Origin: Sphingomonas sp. BAUL-RG-20F-R05-02 | GTDB lineage: Bacteria; Pseudomonadota; Alphaproteobacteria; Sphingomonadales; Sphingomonadaceae | Assembly (NCBI RefSeq): GCF_022662305.1 | Contig: NZ_JAKNQH010000004.1 | Span: forward strand, 248,001 to 312,000 | Direction: 5' to 3' | DNA length: 64,000 nt | In this document: positions 1-10,348 of the stretch, piece by piece | Layout: the number at the start of each line of letters is the position of its first letter | Numbering within the stretch: position 1 is the stretch's first letter | The notes under the pieces: generated by a model | What the model saw: the letters and a program-made list of their open reading frames with translations, nothing else | The model's database searches: none | What the model was told of the DNA's origin: nothing | Translations under genes and position numbers: made by a program

Positions 1-10
1 TAATCTGCAT
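1..10 (-). CDS. 5' end of a divergent gene, cut by the window edge
   Basis: Read on the minus strand, an AAAGGAG ribosome-binding site lies eight bases before an ATG at position 10, and the codons Met-Gln-Ile follow before the window ends. The site is strong and correctly spaced, so a gene running leftward probably starts here. LysR-type regulators often face the gene they control, so this could be the target of the regulator at 108-1010. Three codons do not allow a product to be named. Confidence 0.45.
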
Positions 11-34
11 GGGACGTGCTCCTTTGCTGTGGCG

Positions 35-53
35 GCAGCTATCTAGGAGCTGC
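35..53. promoter_or_regulatory. Dyad between divergent genes, possible LysR operator
   Basis: GCAGCT and AGCTGC form a perfect six-base inverted repeat around a seven-base spacer. It sits between the leftward gene start at 10 and the LysR gene at 108. A GATAAT hexamer at 64-69 could be the -10 box of the regulator gene. Position and symmetry fit an autoregulatory LysR site, but no binding motif is known for this protein. Confidence 0.35.
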
Positions 54-107
54 AGGATTGTGCGATAATCCGGTTCAGCTCGAACAACATGTACGGATTT
101 CAGAACA

Positions 108-1010
108 ATGGTGGATGCCGACCTGACCGATCTCGCCGCCTTCGCTGCGGTCGCCGAACAGCGCAGCTTCCGCCGCGCCGCCAACCTGCGCAACGGCTCG
201 GCATCCACCTTCAGCACCAGCGTGCGGCGGCTGGAGGAGCGGCTCGGCGTGCGGTTGCTCCACCGCACTACCCGCAGCGTCACACTCACAGAGGCGGGTG
301 AGGAACTGTTCGCCTCGCTTCGCCCCGCGCTCGCCGAGATCGGGCGCGCACTTGATGTCGTTGGTGGTTCCGTCGACGCGCCACGGGGGACCTTGCGGCT
401 GAACGTGCCGGTCGGCGTGTCGGAGTTGATCCTGCCGGCGCTGTTGGCGCGCTTTGCGATGCGTTACCCGGAGATTCGCGTCGATGTGACGGCGGATGAC
501 AGCTTCGTCGATATCCTCGCCGGCGGCTTTGATGCCGGCATTCGCTATGACGAGCGGCTGGAGCAGGACATGATCGCGGTCCCGATCGGGCCGCGCCACG
601 ATCGCTACGTAACGGTCGCATCTCCGGACTATCTTGCGCGTCACGGCGTGCCCAAGCATCCGCACGACCTGTTGCGTCACCGCGCGGTGCGGCATCGCTT
701 CGCCAGCGGCCGAATGGGCGAGTGGGAGTATGAGAAGGACGGGGAAACGATCATCGTCTCGCCACCCGCGCATTTCGTGACCAATCGCATGCCGCTTCTG
801 CTGGCGGCGGTGGAGGCGGGGGTCGGGCTGTTCGGCGGGTTCGAGGCGTATGTCGCGCCGGGGATAGCGCGCGGAACAATGGTGGAGGTGCTGGCGGACT
901 GGTCGACGCGTTTCTCCGGTCCGTTCCTGTACTTCGCTGGCCGGCGGTTGATGCCGGTGCCGCTAAGGGCATTCGTCAACTTTTTGCGGGAGGAAGCAAG
1001 CCACAGCTAG
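108..1010 (+). CDS. LysR-family transcriptional regulator
   Basis: The 300-residue length is normal for a LysR protein. Residues about 5-65 form the winged helix-turn-helix, recognisable from the DLAAFAAVAEQRSF start and the RLLHRTTRSVTLTEAG end. The rest is the substrate-binding effector domain, with the usual RGTLRLNVPVG entry into its first strand. This form resembles the large LysR group that controls divergently transcribed oxidoreductases. The ATG at 108 is the only start that keeps the whole N-terminal helix. The effector cannot be predicted. Confidence 0.93.
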   Translation: MVDADLTDLAAFAAVAEQRSFRRAANLRNGSASTFSTSVRRLEERLGVRLLHRTTRSVTLTEAGEELFASLRPALAEIGRALDVVGGSVDAPRGTLRLNVPVGVSELILPALLARFAMRYPEIRVDVTADDSFVDILAGGFDAGIRYDERLEQDMIAVPIGPRHDRYVTVASPDYLARHGVPKHPHDLLRHRAVRHRFASGRMGEWEYEKDGETIIVSPPAHFVTNRMPLLLAAVEAGVGLFGGFEAYVAPGIARGTMVEVLADWSTRFSGPFLYFAGRRLMPVPLRAFVNFLREEASHS

Positions 1011-1040
1011 CAAAGCTCTGCATATCTGATAACGTGCTAT

Positions 1041-1052
1041 ATAACAGGTTAT
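1041..1052. promoter_or_regulatory. Palindrome ATAAC-AG-GTTAT, likely MarR operator
   Basis: Two five-base arms, ATAAC and GTTAT, are perfectly inverted around a two-base centre. A third ATAAC lies at 1029-1033. The palindrome overlaps an ATG at 1051 and ends just before the ribosome-binding site of the downstream MarR gene. A site at the transcription start is where an autorepressing MarR protein would be expected to bind. This is inference from position and symmetry. Confidence 0.45.
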
Positions 1053-1062
1053 GGAGAACGAT

Positions 1063-2034
1063 ATGTCGCGTGATGTGCTGGCGGATTTCGGCGCTGTATT
1101 CCTGAGCAGCCGGCTCAAACGCCTTGCCGAACGGATGCAGGGGGAGGCCGCCACCGTGTTGCGGAACGCCGGCGTGCCGATCCAGCCAGGCCAGATGCCA
1201 TTGCTAGCCGCATTGGATCGCTACGGGCCGCTCACCATCAGCGAAGCGGTGGAGGCGCTTGGCGTCAGTCAGCCAGCCGTTACCCGCACCGTGACGGCGC
1301 TGGTCGCGCTCGACCTCGTCGCACTCACGCGCGATCACAAGGACCAGCGCCAGAAGACGATCACGCTGACGGCGGCAGGCACGGCTCTCGCCGATCATGC
1401 CCGCGTCGCGCTCTGGCCGCAGGTCGGCGCGGCGGCGGTGGAACTGTGCGAGGGACTTGCCGGTCCATTGCTCGATCAGATCGCCACGCTCGAACGGCGG
1501 CTTGCCGAGCAACCGCTCGACATGCGTGTCGCCGCCATGCTGGCGCGTTCCGCTCCGCCACTCGTGTTGCGCGAGTTTACCGACGATCTCGCACCCCTCT
1601 TCCACGACATCAACGCCGAGTGGATCAGGACGATGTTCGCCCTAGAGGATACCGATCGCGACGTTCTCCAGAATCCGCGCGAGCGCATCATCACGCCCGG
1701 TGGTGCAATCCTGTTCGTCGAGGCGCCGGGCGTCGGGATCGTCGGCACTTGCGCGTTGCAGAAGACCGCAGAGCGCCAGTTCGAGCTTACCAAGATGGGT
1801 GTCAGCGCGGCGGCGCGTGGGCGCAAGGCGGGCGAGTTCCTGCTCACCGCGATGATCGCGCGGGCGCGGAACATGGGGGCGGAGACGCTTTACCTGCTTA
1901 CCAGCCGCAAGTGCGCCGCCGCGATCCACCTCTATGAGAAACTGGGCTTCGAGCATGACGCCGACATCATGGCACGGTTCGGGGCGCGCTATGCGCGGTG
2001 CGACGTGGCGATGCGCTATCGTGGGCTGCTGTAG
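1063..2034 (+). CDS. MarR-type regulator fused to a GNAT acetyltransferase
   Basis: Residues about 1-150 form a MarR winged helix with the motif ALGVSQPAVTRTVTALV. From about residue 165 a GNAT acetyltransferase follows, with a late motif TSRKCAAAIHLYEKLGF typical of the acetyl-CoA fold. Fusions of this kind are a known family, but their substrates are mostly unknown. I chose the ATG at 1063 because GGAG at 1053-1056 lies six bases upstream. The in-frame ATG at 1051 has no such site and falls inside the palindrome. A strong terminator follows, so the gene is probably transcribed alone. Confidence 0.88.
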   Translation: MSRDVLADFGAVFLSSRLKRLAERMQGEAATVLRNAGVPIQPGQMPLLAALDRYGPLTISEAVEALGVSQPAVTRTVTALVALDLVALTRDHKDQRQKTITLTAAGTALADHARVALWPQVGAAAVELCEGLAGPLLDQIATLERRLAEQPLDMRVAAMLARSAPPLVLREFTDDLAPLFHDINAEWIRTMFALEDTDRDVLQNPRERIITPGGAILFVEAPGVGIVGTCALQKTAERQFELTKMGVSAAARGRKAGEFLLTAMIARARNMGAETLYLLTSRKCAAAIHLYEKLGFEHDADIMARFGARYARCDVAMRYRGLL

Positions 2035-2058
2035 TCGCGGGCCCTTCGCCTGAACGCA

Positions 2059-2096
2059 CGAAGGGCCGGGGGATCGCTCCCCCGGCCCTTCGTTTT
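2059..2096 (+). terminator. Rho-independent terminator after the MarR-GNAT gene
   Basis: A perfect 15-base-pair stem (arms 2059-2073 and 2078-2092) with a TCGC loop is followed by four T residues on the plus strand. This is a textbook intrinsic terminator. The minus-strand side has no T run, so it mainly serves the upstream plus-strand gene. Confidence 0.85.
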
Positions 2097-2210
2097 GGTC
2101 CAGCTTGGAAGGCTGAGTGGTTTGGAATTGGCGACGGCAGAGCCGCCACCTTTGCGTCAGACGGGACCGACGGCTTTGCCGTCGACCCGCCGGCCGTTCT
2201 GAGTTCGTGT

Positions 2211-2232
2211 CGGGAGCAGCGAACTGCTCCCG
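2211..2232 (-). terminator. Hairpin after groEL
   Basis: Arms 2211-2219 and 2224-2232 give a perfect nine-base stem. On the minus strand the loop is TTCG, a very stable tetraloop. It begins eight bases past the groEL stop. No T run follows, so it may act as a transcript-end stabiliser rather than as a full intrinsic terminator. Confidence 0.5.
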
Positions 2233-2239
2233 TCCGAAA

Positions 2240-3904
<1,665 letters not shown>

Positions 3905-3938
3905 CTAAAGTGTTGAGAAGAAAAACCGGGTAGTTGGC

Positions 3939-4226
3939 TCAGCCAACGATCCCGAGAATGTCCGACTCTTTCATGATCAGCAGATCTTCACCGTTGACTT
4001 TGACCTCGGTGCCCGACCACTTGCCGAACAGGATCTTGTCGCCGGCCTTAACGTCGAGCGGCGTGACCTTGCCCTCTTCGCTCTTGGCGCCGGCACCGGC
4101 GGCGACGACTTCGCCTTCCTGCGGCTTTTCCTTGGCCGTGTCGGGGATGATGATCCCGCCAGCGGTCTTCTCTTCCGCCTCAACCCGGCGGACGAGAACG
4201 CGATCGTGCAACGGACGAAAGTTCAT
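3939..4226 (-). CDS. groES: Co-chaperonin GroES (10 kDa)
   Basis: The 95-residue protein begins [14 protein letters not shown] and carries the mobile-loop region [19 protein letters not shown] that docks on GroEL. It caps the GroEL ring. The reading frame is open further upstream to 4274, but that ATG lies inside the CIRCE element, and the ATG at 4226 has AAGGA correctly spaced, so 4226 is the true start. Confidence 0.99.
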   Translation of the reverse strand: MNFRPLHDRVLVRRVEAEEKTAGGIIIPDTAKEKPQEGEVVAAGAGAKSEEGKVTPLDVKAGDKILFGKWSGTEVKVNGEDLLIMKESDILGIVG

Positions 4227-4260
4227 GCGCTGTCCTTTTTGTAGAGCATGTGAATAGTTG

Positions 4261-4287
4261 TTAGCACTCGCCAAAGGTGAGTGCCAG
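4261..4287. promoter_or_regulatory. CIRCE element (HrcA operator) of groESL
   Basis: TTAGCACTC, a nine-base spacer and GAGTGCCAG match the consensus TTAGCACTC-N9-GAGTGCTAA at 16 of 18 arm positions; the two mismatches are both in the right arm as read on the plus strand. It lies between the promoter and the groES start. HrcA binds such sites and represses chaperonin genes until misfolded protein titrates GroEL. No hrcA gene is in this window. Confidence 0.93.
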
Positions 4288-4294
4288 CGACGCT

Positions 4295-4323
4295 CATATG
4301 TGACTGAGCCGGGCGATCGTCAA
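4295..4323 (-). promoter_or_regulatory. Probable vegetative promoter of groESL
   Basis: On the minus strand TTGACG (4323-4318) is followed after 17 bases by CATATG (4300-4295). The CIRCE element starts eight bases further on, which is the usual arrangement for repression at the transcription start. The -35 box is good and the -10 box is weak. Confidence 0.5.
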
Positions 4324-4435
4324 CCGGCGCTAGCGCAATTTTTGACCGGCTGTGTTGCCGCAACTGCACGGTGTTTACGCGTCTTCGGCGATGCTCTAGC
4401 GATATGTTGTCATCCGCCAACAGGAGAGCGGCAGA

Positions 4436-6310
4436 GTGAAACTCGTACGAGGTGCGTGGAAGCTTTTGGTCGGGATCAAGGACGCGCTCGTCCTGATCGC
4501 GATGCTGCTGTTCTTCGGGGTGCTGTTCGGTGCGCTTGCAGCGCGGCCGGGCGGTTCCGGTAACCGGGCGGGCGCGCTGTTGCTCAAGCTTGACGGTCCG
4601 ATCGTGGAGCAGCCGGGTACGCCGGGGACGCTTGCGGCACTGACCGGTTCGCCGACCACCACCGAGTTTCGCCTCCGCGATCTGGTGCGCGCACTCGACA
4701 AGGCGAAAGGCGACGGCGATGTTAAGGTCGTCGTGCTTGATCTCGACGGGTTTGCTGGTGGCTATCCGGCCGCGCTGACCGAGGTCGGCGATGCGATCCG
4801 CCGTGTGCGCGACAGTGGCAAGCCGGTGCTGTCCTATGCCACCGCCTATACCGATGGCGCGTATCGCCTTGCCGCCAACGCGAGCGAAGTGTGGGTGAAC
4901 CCGATGGGCGGCTCGCTGTTCATGGGGCCGGGCGGATCGCAGCTCTATTACAAGGGCCTGATCGACAAGCTCGGCGTCACCGCGCACGTCTACCGCGTCG
5001 GCAAATACAAATCCTATGTCGAGCCGTACACGCGCGACGCCGCCTCGCCCGAAGCGAAGGAAGAGGTCGTTAAGCTGTACCAGGTCATCTTCGGCCAGTG
5101 GCAGGAGGCGATCGCCAAGGCGCGGCCCAAGGCCAAGGTCGGTCCGTTCCTGACCGCACCCGACAAGGTGATCGCGGCGGCGCAGGGCGACATTGCCAAA
5201 GCCAATCTTGACGCGGGGCTGGTCGACAAGCTCGGCACCCGTCTGGATTTCGATAAGCGTGTGGCGCAGATCGCCGGCTTCGACACCAGCAAGGCGGCCG
5301 GTAATTTCAAGACGATCGGCTATGACGGCTATGTGGCACGCAACCCGCTGCCGACCGGCGGCGATGCGGTCGGCGTGTTGACCATCGCCGGCGACATCAC
5401 CGACGGCAAGTCGAGCGGCGGCAATGTCGGCGGCGACACGATCGCCAAGCTGATGCTAGACGGCCTTGCCAAGAAAACTCTCAAGGCTTTGGTCGTTCGC
5501 GTCGACTCGCCGGGAGGCTCGGCGCTTGCGTCCGAGACGATGCGCCGCGCGATCCAAGAGGCGAAGGCGCAGAAGCTGCCGGTCGTGGTATCGATGGGTT
5601 CGGTCGCGGCCTCCGGTGGCTATTGGGTATCGACCGCCGGCGACCGCATCTTCGCCGAGCCGACCACCATCACCGGTTCGATCGGCATCTTCGGGATCAT
5701 CCCGACCTTCGAGAACACGCTGAAGAAGATCGGCATCACCACGGATGGGGTGAAGACGACGCCGCTGTCCGGCCAGCCCGACATCTACGCGGGCACCACG
5801 CCGGAGGCTGACGCGATTTTCCAGGCGGGAATCGAGAACGGCTACCGCGAGTTTGTCGGCCGCGTCGCCACTGCGCGGCACCTGACCCCGGCCCGCGTTG
5901 ACGAGATCGGCCAAGGGCGGGTGTGGGACGGCGGCACCGCGCGTCAGATCGGGCTGGTCGATCAGTTCGGCGGGCTTGATGACGCGGTCGCGGCGGCCGC
6001 GAAGCTGGCAGGGTTGAAGAGCTACCATGCCGAGTATCTCGAGAAGAAGCCGAGCGCATTCGCCAAGCTGATCGCGCAGTTCACCCGCGACGACGGGGAT
6101 GACGATGCGAAAAGCGGCGGTGACGCGTTCACCCGCATCGCGGCGCAGCATCGCGCCGCGTTCGCGCAGGCGCTCGGTGACGTGAAGCGGATCGGCACCG
6201 GCTCGGCGATACAGGCGCGGTGTCTTGAGTGTGAAGGGCTGGGCGGCACGCCGCCCGCGCAGGGTGACGTAGCACTGATGAACTACGTGCTGGCGCGCTT
6301 CGGATGGTGA
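4436..6310 (+). CDS. sppA: Signal peptide peptidase SppA, long (67 kDa) type
   Basis: This is a 624-residue inner-membrane serine protease that degrades signal peptides left after secretion. A single N-terminal membrane anchor covers about residues 17-36. Two homologous S49 domains follow. The general-base lysine is K192 in RVGKYKSYVEP and the nucleophile is S393 in SVAASGGYW, matching the Lys/Ser dyad of the Escherichia coli enzyme. The start is a GTG with AGGAG upstream. The C-terminus carries a small CLEC motif of unknown role. The stop overlaps the next gene. Confidence 0.96.
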   Translation: MKLVRGAWKLLVGIKDALVLIAMLLFFGVLFGALAARPGGSGNRAGALLLKLDGPIVEQPGTPGTLAALTGSPTTTEFRLRDLVRALDKAKGDGDVKVVVLDLDGFAGGYPAALTEVGDAIRRVRDSGKPVLSYATAYTDGAYRLAANASEVWVNPMGGSLFMGPGGSQLYYKGLIDKLGVTAHVYRVGKYKSYVEPYTRDAASPEAKEEVVKLYQVIFGQWQEAIAKARPKAKVGPFLTAPDKVIAAAQGDIAKANLDAGLVDKLGTRLDFDKRVAQIAGFDTSKAAGNFKTIGYDGYVARNPLPTGGDAVGVLTIAGDITDGKSSGGNVGGDTIAKLMLDGLAKKTLKALVVRVDSPGGSALASETMRRAIQEAKAQKLPVVVSMGSVAASGGYWVSTAGDRIFAEPTTITGSIGIFGIIPTFENTLKKIGITTDGVKTTPLSGQPDIYAGTTPEADAIFQAGIENGYREFVGRVATARHLTPARVDEIGQGRVWDGGTARQIGLVDQFGGLDDAVAAAAKLAGLKSYHAEYLEKKPSAFAKLIAQFTRDDGDDDAKSGGDAFTRIAAQHRAAFAQALGDVKRIGTGSAIQARCLECEGLGGTPPAQGDVALMNYVLARFGW

Positions 6311-6867
6311 TCGCTGTCCGTTCCGCCACGCCCGACGATGCCGATGCGATCGCCGGCATCTACCGCCCTTACGTCGAGGGCGCGACGGTGTCGTTCGAGA
6401 CCGACGCGCCGGACGCGGACGAGATGCACAAACGCATGCTCGCCTCCAACGGCTATCTGCCATGGCTGGTGGTCACCGAAGGTGAGGCGGCGACGGTTAT
6501 GGGTTACGCCTTCGCTGGCCCGTTCCGCGATCGGCCGGCCTATCGTTACACGATCGAGACCTCGGTTTATCTCGCGCAGGCCGCCCTCGGCAAAGGCTAT
6601 GGCCGGCAGCTTTACGATGCTTTGATCGATACGGTACGCGCGCAGGGCTTCGCGCATGCGATCGGTGTCATCACGCTGCCGAACGACTGGTCGATCCGAC
6701 TGCACGAATCGGTCGGCTTCAAACGCACCGGCGTGCTCCGCGAGGCGGGTTACAAGAACGGCCGCTGGATCGACGTCGGCTTCTGGCAGGTCGAGCTGAA
6801 CAGCGCGACGATCCCGCCGAAAGAGCCGAAGCCGTTCAGCGAAACCGGCATGGTGTGGAACTGGTGA
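6304..6867 (+). CDS. GNAT acetyltransferase, phosphinothricin-acetyltransferase type
   Basis: The 187-residue protein begins with the family pattern IAVRSATPDDADAIAGIYRP and has the acetyl-CoA region SVYLAQAALGKGYGRQLYDAL. Relatives N-acetylate glufosinate-like compounds or amino acids such as methionine sulfone. The natural substrate here is unknown. Its ATG overlaps the end of sppA by seven bases, so the two are translationally coupled. Confidence 0.9.
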   Translation: MVIAVRSATPDDADAIAGIYRPYVEGATVSFETDAPDADEMHKRMLASNGYLPWLVVTEGEAATVMGYAFAGPFRDRPAYRYTIETSVYLAQAALGKGYGRQLYDALIDTVRAQGFAHAIGVITLPNDWSIRLHESVGFKRTGVLREAGYKNGRWIDVGFWQVELNSATIPPKEPKPFSETGMVWNW

Positions 6868-6929
6868 CGAGGCGATGCTCGGGCAGGGGGCTTTATAGTG
6901 GCGCGCCGCTCGGCTAAGGCCACCGCTTC

Positions 6930-9818
6930 ATGACCGATACGACCGCCCCCGATAGCCCGCGCGACTGGCGCGACACCGTCTTCCTGCCGAAGACCGACTT
7001 CCCGATGAAGGCCGGCCTCGCCGCCAAGGAACCCGCGATTCTCGCGCGGTGGGAAAAGCTCGGCCTGTACGATCGCCTGCGCGAGCAGCGCGCCGGGCGC
7101 GAACGCTTCATCCTGCACGACGGCCCGCCCTATGCGAATGGCGACATTCACATGGGCCATGCGATGAACAAGGTGCTGAAGGACATCATCGTCCGCAGCC
7201 AGTCGCTGATGGGCAAGGACGCGCCCTACGTGCCGGGTTGGGATTGCCACGGCCTGCCGATCGAGTGGAAGGTCGAGGAGGCGTACCGCGCCAAAAAGCT
7301 CGACAAGGATCAGGTGCCGGTCGCGCAGTTCCGCGCCGAGTGCCGCGCCTATGCCGAGAAGTGGGTGGCGGTGCAGCGCAAGGAGTTCGAGCGGCTCGGC
7401 GTGATGGGCGATTGGGCCGACCCGTATCTGACGATGAAGTATGAGGCGGAAGCGTCGATCGTCGGCGAACTGCTCAAGTTCGCGGAAAGTGGCCAGCTTT
7501 ATCGCGGCGCCAAGCCGGTGATGTGGTCGCCTGTGGAAAAGACCGCGCTTGCCGAAGCTGAAGTTGAATATGAGGACGTGGTATCGACGCAGATCGACGT
7601 CGCGTTCGAAATCACCGAGGCGCCGAATGCGCCCGAATTGGTCGGCGCGCATGCGGTGATCTGGACGACGACGCCGTGGACGATCCCGGTCAATCAGGCT
7701 TTGGCGTATGGGCCGGAGATCGAATATCTGTTGGTCCGCTTCGACGACATGGTCGGTGGCCCGCGCACGTTGCTGGTCGCGCATGATCTGCTGGAAAGCT
7801 TCGGCGCGCGCATCGGGCATCCGGTCATCGTCAAGATCGGCGATGCAGCGGGGACCGTCACCGCGCTGATGTCGGTGCGTGGATCGCAGCTTGAGGGCGC
7901 CGTTGCCCGCCACCCGATGCACGAACTCGGCGGGTTCTTCGCCAAGCCGCGCCCGTTCCTTGCCGGTGATTTCGTTACCACCGACGCCGGCACCGGGCTC
8001 GTCCACATGTCGCCCGACCACGGCGAGGACGATTTCCTGCTGTGCAAGGCTAACGGTATCGATCCGGTGTTCGCGGTCGATGGCGCGGGCATGTACCGCG
8101 CCGACTGGCTGTGGCTGGGCGGGCAGGGCAGCGTCATCAACAAGAAGTTCGTCAGCGCGGAAGGGCCGATCTGCACGGACCTCCGCGCGGTTGGCGCACT
8201 GATCGCGGCAAGCGACGACTTCGCGCATTCCTACCCGCATAGTTGGCGGTCGAAGGCCAAGGTGATCTTCCGCGCGACGCCGCAGTGGTTCATCCCGATG
8301 GATCAACCCGCGAATAGCGAACGCCTGGGGGGCGTTCGCAGCGGGTTGATCGGCGAGCAAAGCGAGCCGTCCGCCACAAGCGCTACCACCAGCAACGGTG
8401 CAACCCTCCGCGACCTCGCGCTCGATGCGATCGAGCAGACTCGCTGGGTGCCTGAGCGTGCCAAGAACCGCATCAATGCAATGGTGTCGCAACGCCCCGA
8501 CTGGGTGATCTCGCGGCAGCGTGCGTGGGGCGTGCCGATCGCGCTCTACGTCCACCGCCAGACCGGCGACTATCTGCGCGACCCGGCGGTCAACGCCCGC
8601 ATCCGCGAGGCGTTCACCGCCGGCGGCGCGGACGCGTGGTTTTCCGCCGATCATCAGGCGCTGCTCGGCCCGGATTATGCGGTGGCGGATTACGAGATCG
8701 TCACTGACATTCTCGACGTGTGGTTCGACAGCGGCTCGACGCACGCCTTCGTGATCGAGGCGCGCTACGGCGAAGGTACGCGCGCCAACCTCTACCTCGA
8801 AGGATCAGACCAGCATCGCGGCTGGTTCCAGTCGTCGCTGCTGGAAAGCTGCGGCACGCGTGGGCGCGCGCCCTATGACGCGGTGCTGACGCACGGCTTT
8901 GCGCTCGACGGCAACGGCCGCAAGATGTCGAAGAGCCTCGGCAACGTGGTCGATCCGTTGAAGGTGATCGGGGAAAGCGGCGCGGACATCCTGCGGATGT
9001 GGGTCGCCTCGGTCGATTATTTCGAGGACGTGCGGATCGGCAAGGAGGTGCTCACCACCACTTCCGACGCATATCGCAAGCTGCGCAACACCTTCCGCTA
9101 TCTGCTCGGCGCGCTTGACGGGTTCAGCGATGCCGAAAAGGTCGCGCCGGCCGACATGCCCGAGCTGGAACGCTATGTGCTCCACCTGCTCGGTAACCTC
9201 GATCGCGATCTCAAGGCGGCAGCGGAAGCGTTTGAGTTCAACCGTTATCTGCGGTTGCTAACCGATTTCGCCAACGAGGATCTGTCGGCGTTCTATTTCG
9301 ATATTCGTAAGGACTCGCTGTATTGCGACGCGCCGAGCGATCTCAAGCGTCGCGCCGCGCGTACCATGTTCGATCTGCTGTTCCACGCGCTGGTGCGCTA
9401 TGCCGCACCGATCCTATGCTTTACCGCCGAGGAAGTATGGCAGGCACGCTTCCCGAGCGAGGATGGCTCGGTGCATTTCCTGGAATGGCCGGACGTGCCG
9501 GCCACGTCGGGTGACGATGGCGTGTCTACGGTGTGGGCGGAAGTGCGCGCTTTGCGTGCGCAGGTGACCGAGGCGATCGAGCCGCTGCGCCGTGAGAAGG
9601 TGGTGCGTTCCAGCCTTGAGGCGGAGGTGACGGTGCCGGCGCTGCCGGTCGCGCCGGAGGCGCTGGCGGAGGCGTTCATCGTCGCCAATGTCTCGCCGGG
9701 TGACGGCATCGCGGTGACGCGCACCGAGTATCACAAGTGCGGTCGCTGCTGGCGGTTGCTGCCCGAGGTGGTGCAGGATCTCGACCTGTGTGACCGCTGC
9801 GAAAGTGTTGTGGCATGA
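6930..9818 (+). CDS. ileS: Isoleucyl-tRNA synthetase, with an in-frame palindromic insertion
   Basis: This cytosolic class I synthetase has 962 residues. The HIGH-type motif is near residues 67-77 (PPYANGDIHMGH) and KMSKS is at 665-669. The C-terminal zinc finger has the pairs CGRC and CDRC. Between QWFIPMD (about 452-458) and TLRDLAL, where relatives have roughly ten residues, there are about 35, including a segment encoded by a large palindrome (8302-8350). The frame stays open and all catalytic motifs are present, so the enzyme is probably active. The stop overlaps lspA as ATGA, a widely conserved pairing. Confidence 0.98.
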   Translation: MTDTTAPDSPRDWRDTVFLPKTDFPMKAGLAAKEPAILARWEKLGLYDRLREQRAGRERFILHDGPPYANGDIHMGHAMNKVLKDIIVRSQSLMGKDAPYVPGWDCHGLPIEWKVEEAYRAKKLDKDQVPVAQFRAECRAYAEKWVAVQRKEFERLGVMGDWADPYLTMKYEAEASIVGELLKFAESGQLYRGAKPVMWSPVEKTALAEAEVEYEDVVSTQIDVAFEITEAPNAPELVGAHAVIWTTTPWTIPVNQALAYGPEIEYLLVRFDDMVGGPRTLLVAHDLLESFGARIGHPVIVKIGDAAGTVTALMSVRGSQLEGAVARHPMHELGGFFAKPRPFLAGDFVTTDAGTGLVHMSPDHGEDDFLLCKANGIDPVFAVDGAGMYRADWLWLGGQGSVINKKFVSAEGPICTDLRAVGALIAASDDFAHSYPHSWRSKAKVIFRATPQWFIPMDQPANSERLGGVRSGLIGEQSEPSATSATTSNGATLRDLALDAIEQTRWVPERAKNRINAMVSQRPDWVISRQRAWGVPIALYVHRQTGDYLRDPAVNARIREAFTAGGADAWFSADHQALLGPDYAVADYEIVTDILDVWFDSGSTHAFVIEARYGEGTRANLYLEGSDQHRGWFQSSLLESCGTRGRAPYDAVLTHGFALDGNGRKMSKSLGNVVDPLKVIGESGADILRMWVASVDYFEDVRIGKEVLTTTSDAYRKLRNTFRYLLGALDGFSDAEKVAPADMPELERYVLHLLGNLDRDLKAAAEAFEFNRYLRLLTDFANEDLSAFYFDIRKDSLYCDAPSDLKRRAARTMFDLLFHALVRYAAPILCFTAEEVWQARFPSEDGSVHFLEWPDVPATSGDDGVSTVWAEVRALRAQVTEAIEPLRREKVVRSSLEAEVTVPALPVAPEALAEAFIVANVSPGDGIAVTRTEYHKCGRCWRLLPEVVQDLDLCDRCESVVA
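8302..8350. repeat. Palindromic element inserted in frame within ileS
   Basis: Outer arms ATCAACCCGC (8302-8311) and GCGGGTTGAT (8341-8350) are perfectly complementary. Inner arms CGAACGCC (8318-8325) and GGCGTTCG (8331-8338) are too. The loop is TGGGG, and there is an asymmetric internal bulge of six and two bases. The total is 49 bases. It codes for part of an extra segment absent from typical IleRS. The form recalls the palindromic elements that insert inside genes in Rickettsia. I did not spot a second copy in this window. Confidence 0.7.
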
Positions 9819-10348
9819 GCCGGCTGCCCGCCGCCGGCTTCGCTGCCGCCGCGCTGCTGTTCGTCGCCGATCAGGCTGCAAAATACGGCATCACGCAGGT
9901 GCTGCGGCTTGACGATCTGACCGCCGCGCGTGAGATTACGCCGTTTTTCAACCTGCAGTTCGTCGCCAACCACGGCGTTTCGCTCGGGCTGCTGCACGCG
10001 AGCAACGACACGTCGCGCTGGTTGCTGGTGGCGATGACCGGGCTGATCGCGCTCGGCGTGCTGGTATGGATGCTGCGCGAACCCAAGCGGATCGAGCAGA
10101 TCGCGCTTGGTTGTGTGTTGGGCGGCGCGCTCGGCAATATCCTCGATCGGGTGCGGCTCGGCTATGTAGTCGATTTTGCCGATTTTCATATCGGCGCGTG
10201 GCAACCGTTTTTGGTCTTCAATGTCGCCGATGCCGCGATTACGGTGGGGGTGCTCGTCTTGTTCGTCCGCGCGCTTCTGGTACGCGACAAGCCCAGGGGC
10301 GAACGACATGCGGCACAAGATTCTGTGGAGACTTCTGGCAATGCGTAA
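9815..10348 (+). CDS. lspA: Lipoprotein signal peptidase (signal peptidase II)
   Basis: The 177-residue inner-membrane aspartyl protease has four hydrophobic segments and cleaves prolipoproteins before the lipid-modified cysteine. Conserved blocks are FNLQFVANHGVSLGLL, GNILDRVRLGYVVDFADF and FNVADAAITVG; the catalytic aspartates fall in the last two. It starts within the ileS stop codon and overlaps the next gene, itself a lipoprotein that would be a substrate. Confidence 0.98.
   Translation: MSRLPAAGFAAAALLFVADQAAKYGITQVLRLDDLTAAREITPFFNLQFVANHGVSLGLLHASNDTSRWLLVAMTGLIALGVLVWMLREPKRIEQIALGCVLGGALGNILDRVRLGYVVDFADFHIGAWQPFLVFNVADAAITVGVLVLFVRALLVRDKPRGERHAAQDSVETSGNA

Noticed and set aside
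6750..8744. 664-codon open frame on the minus strand opposite ileS
   Set aside because: Same codon-bias shadow effect; composition dominated by Arg, His and Ala, with no motif.
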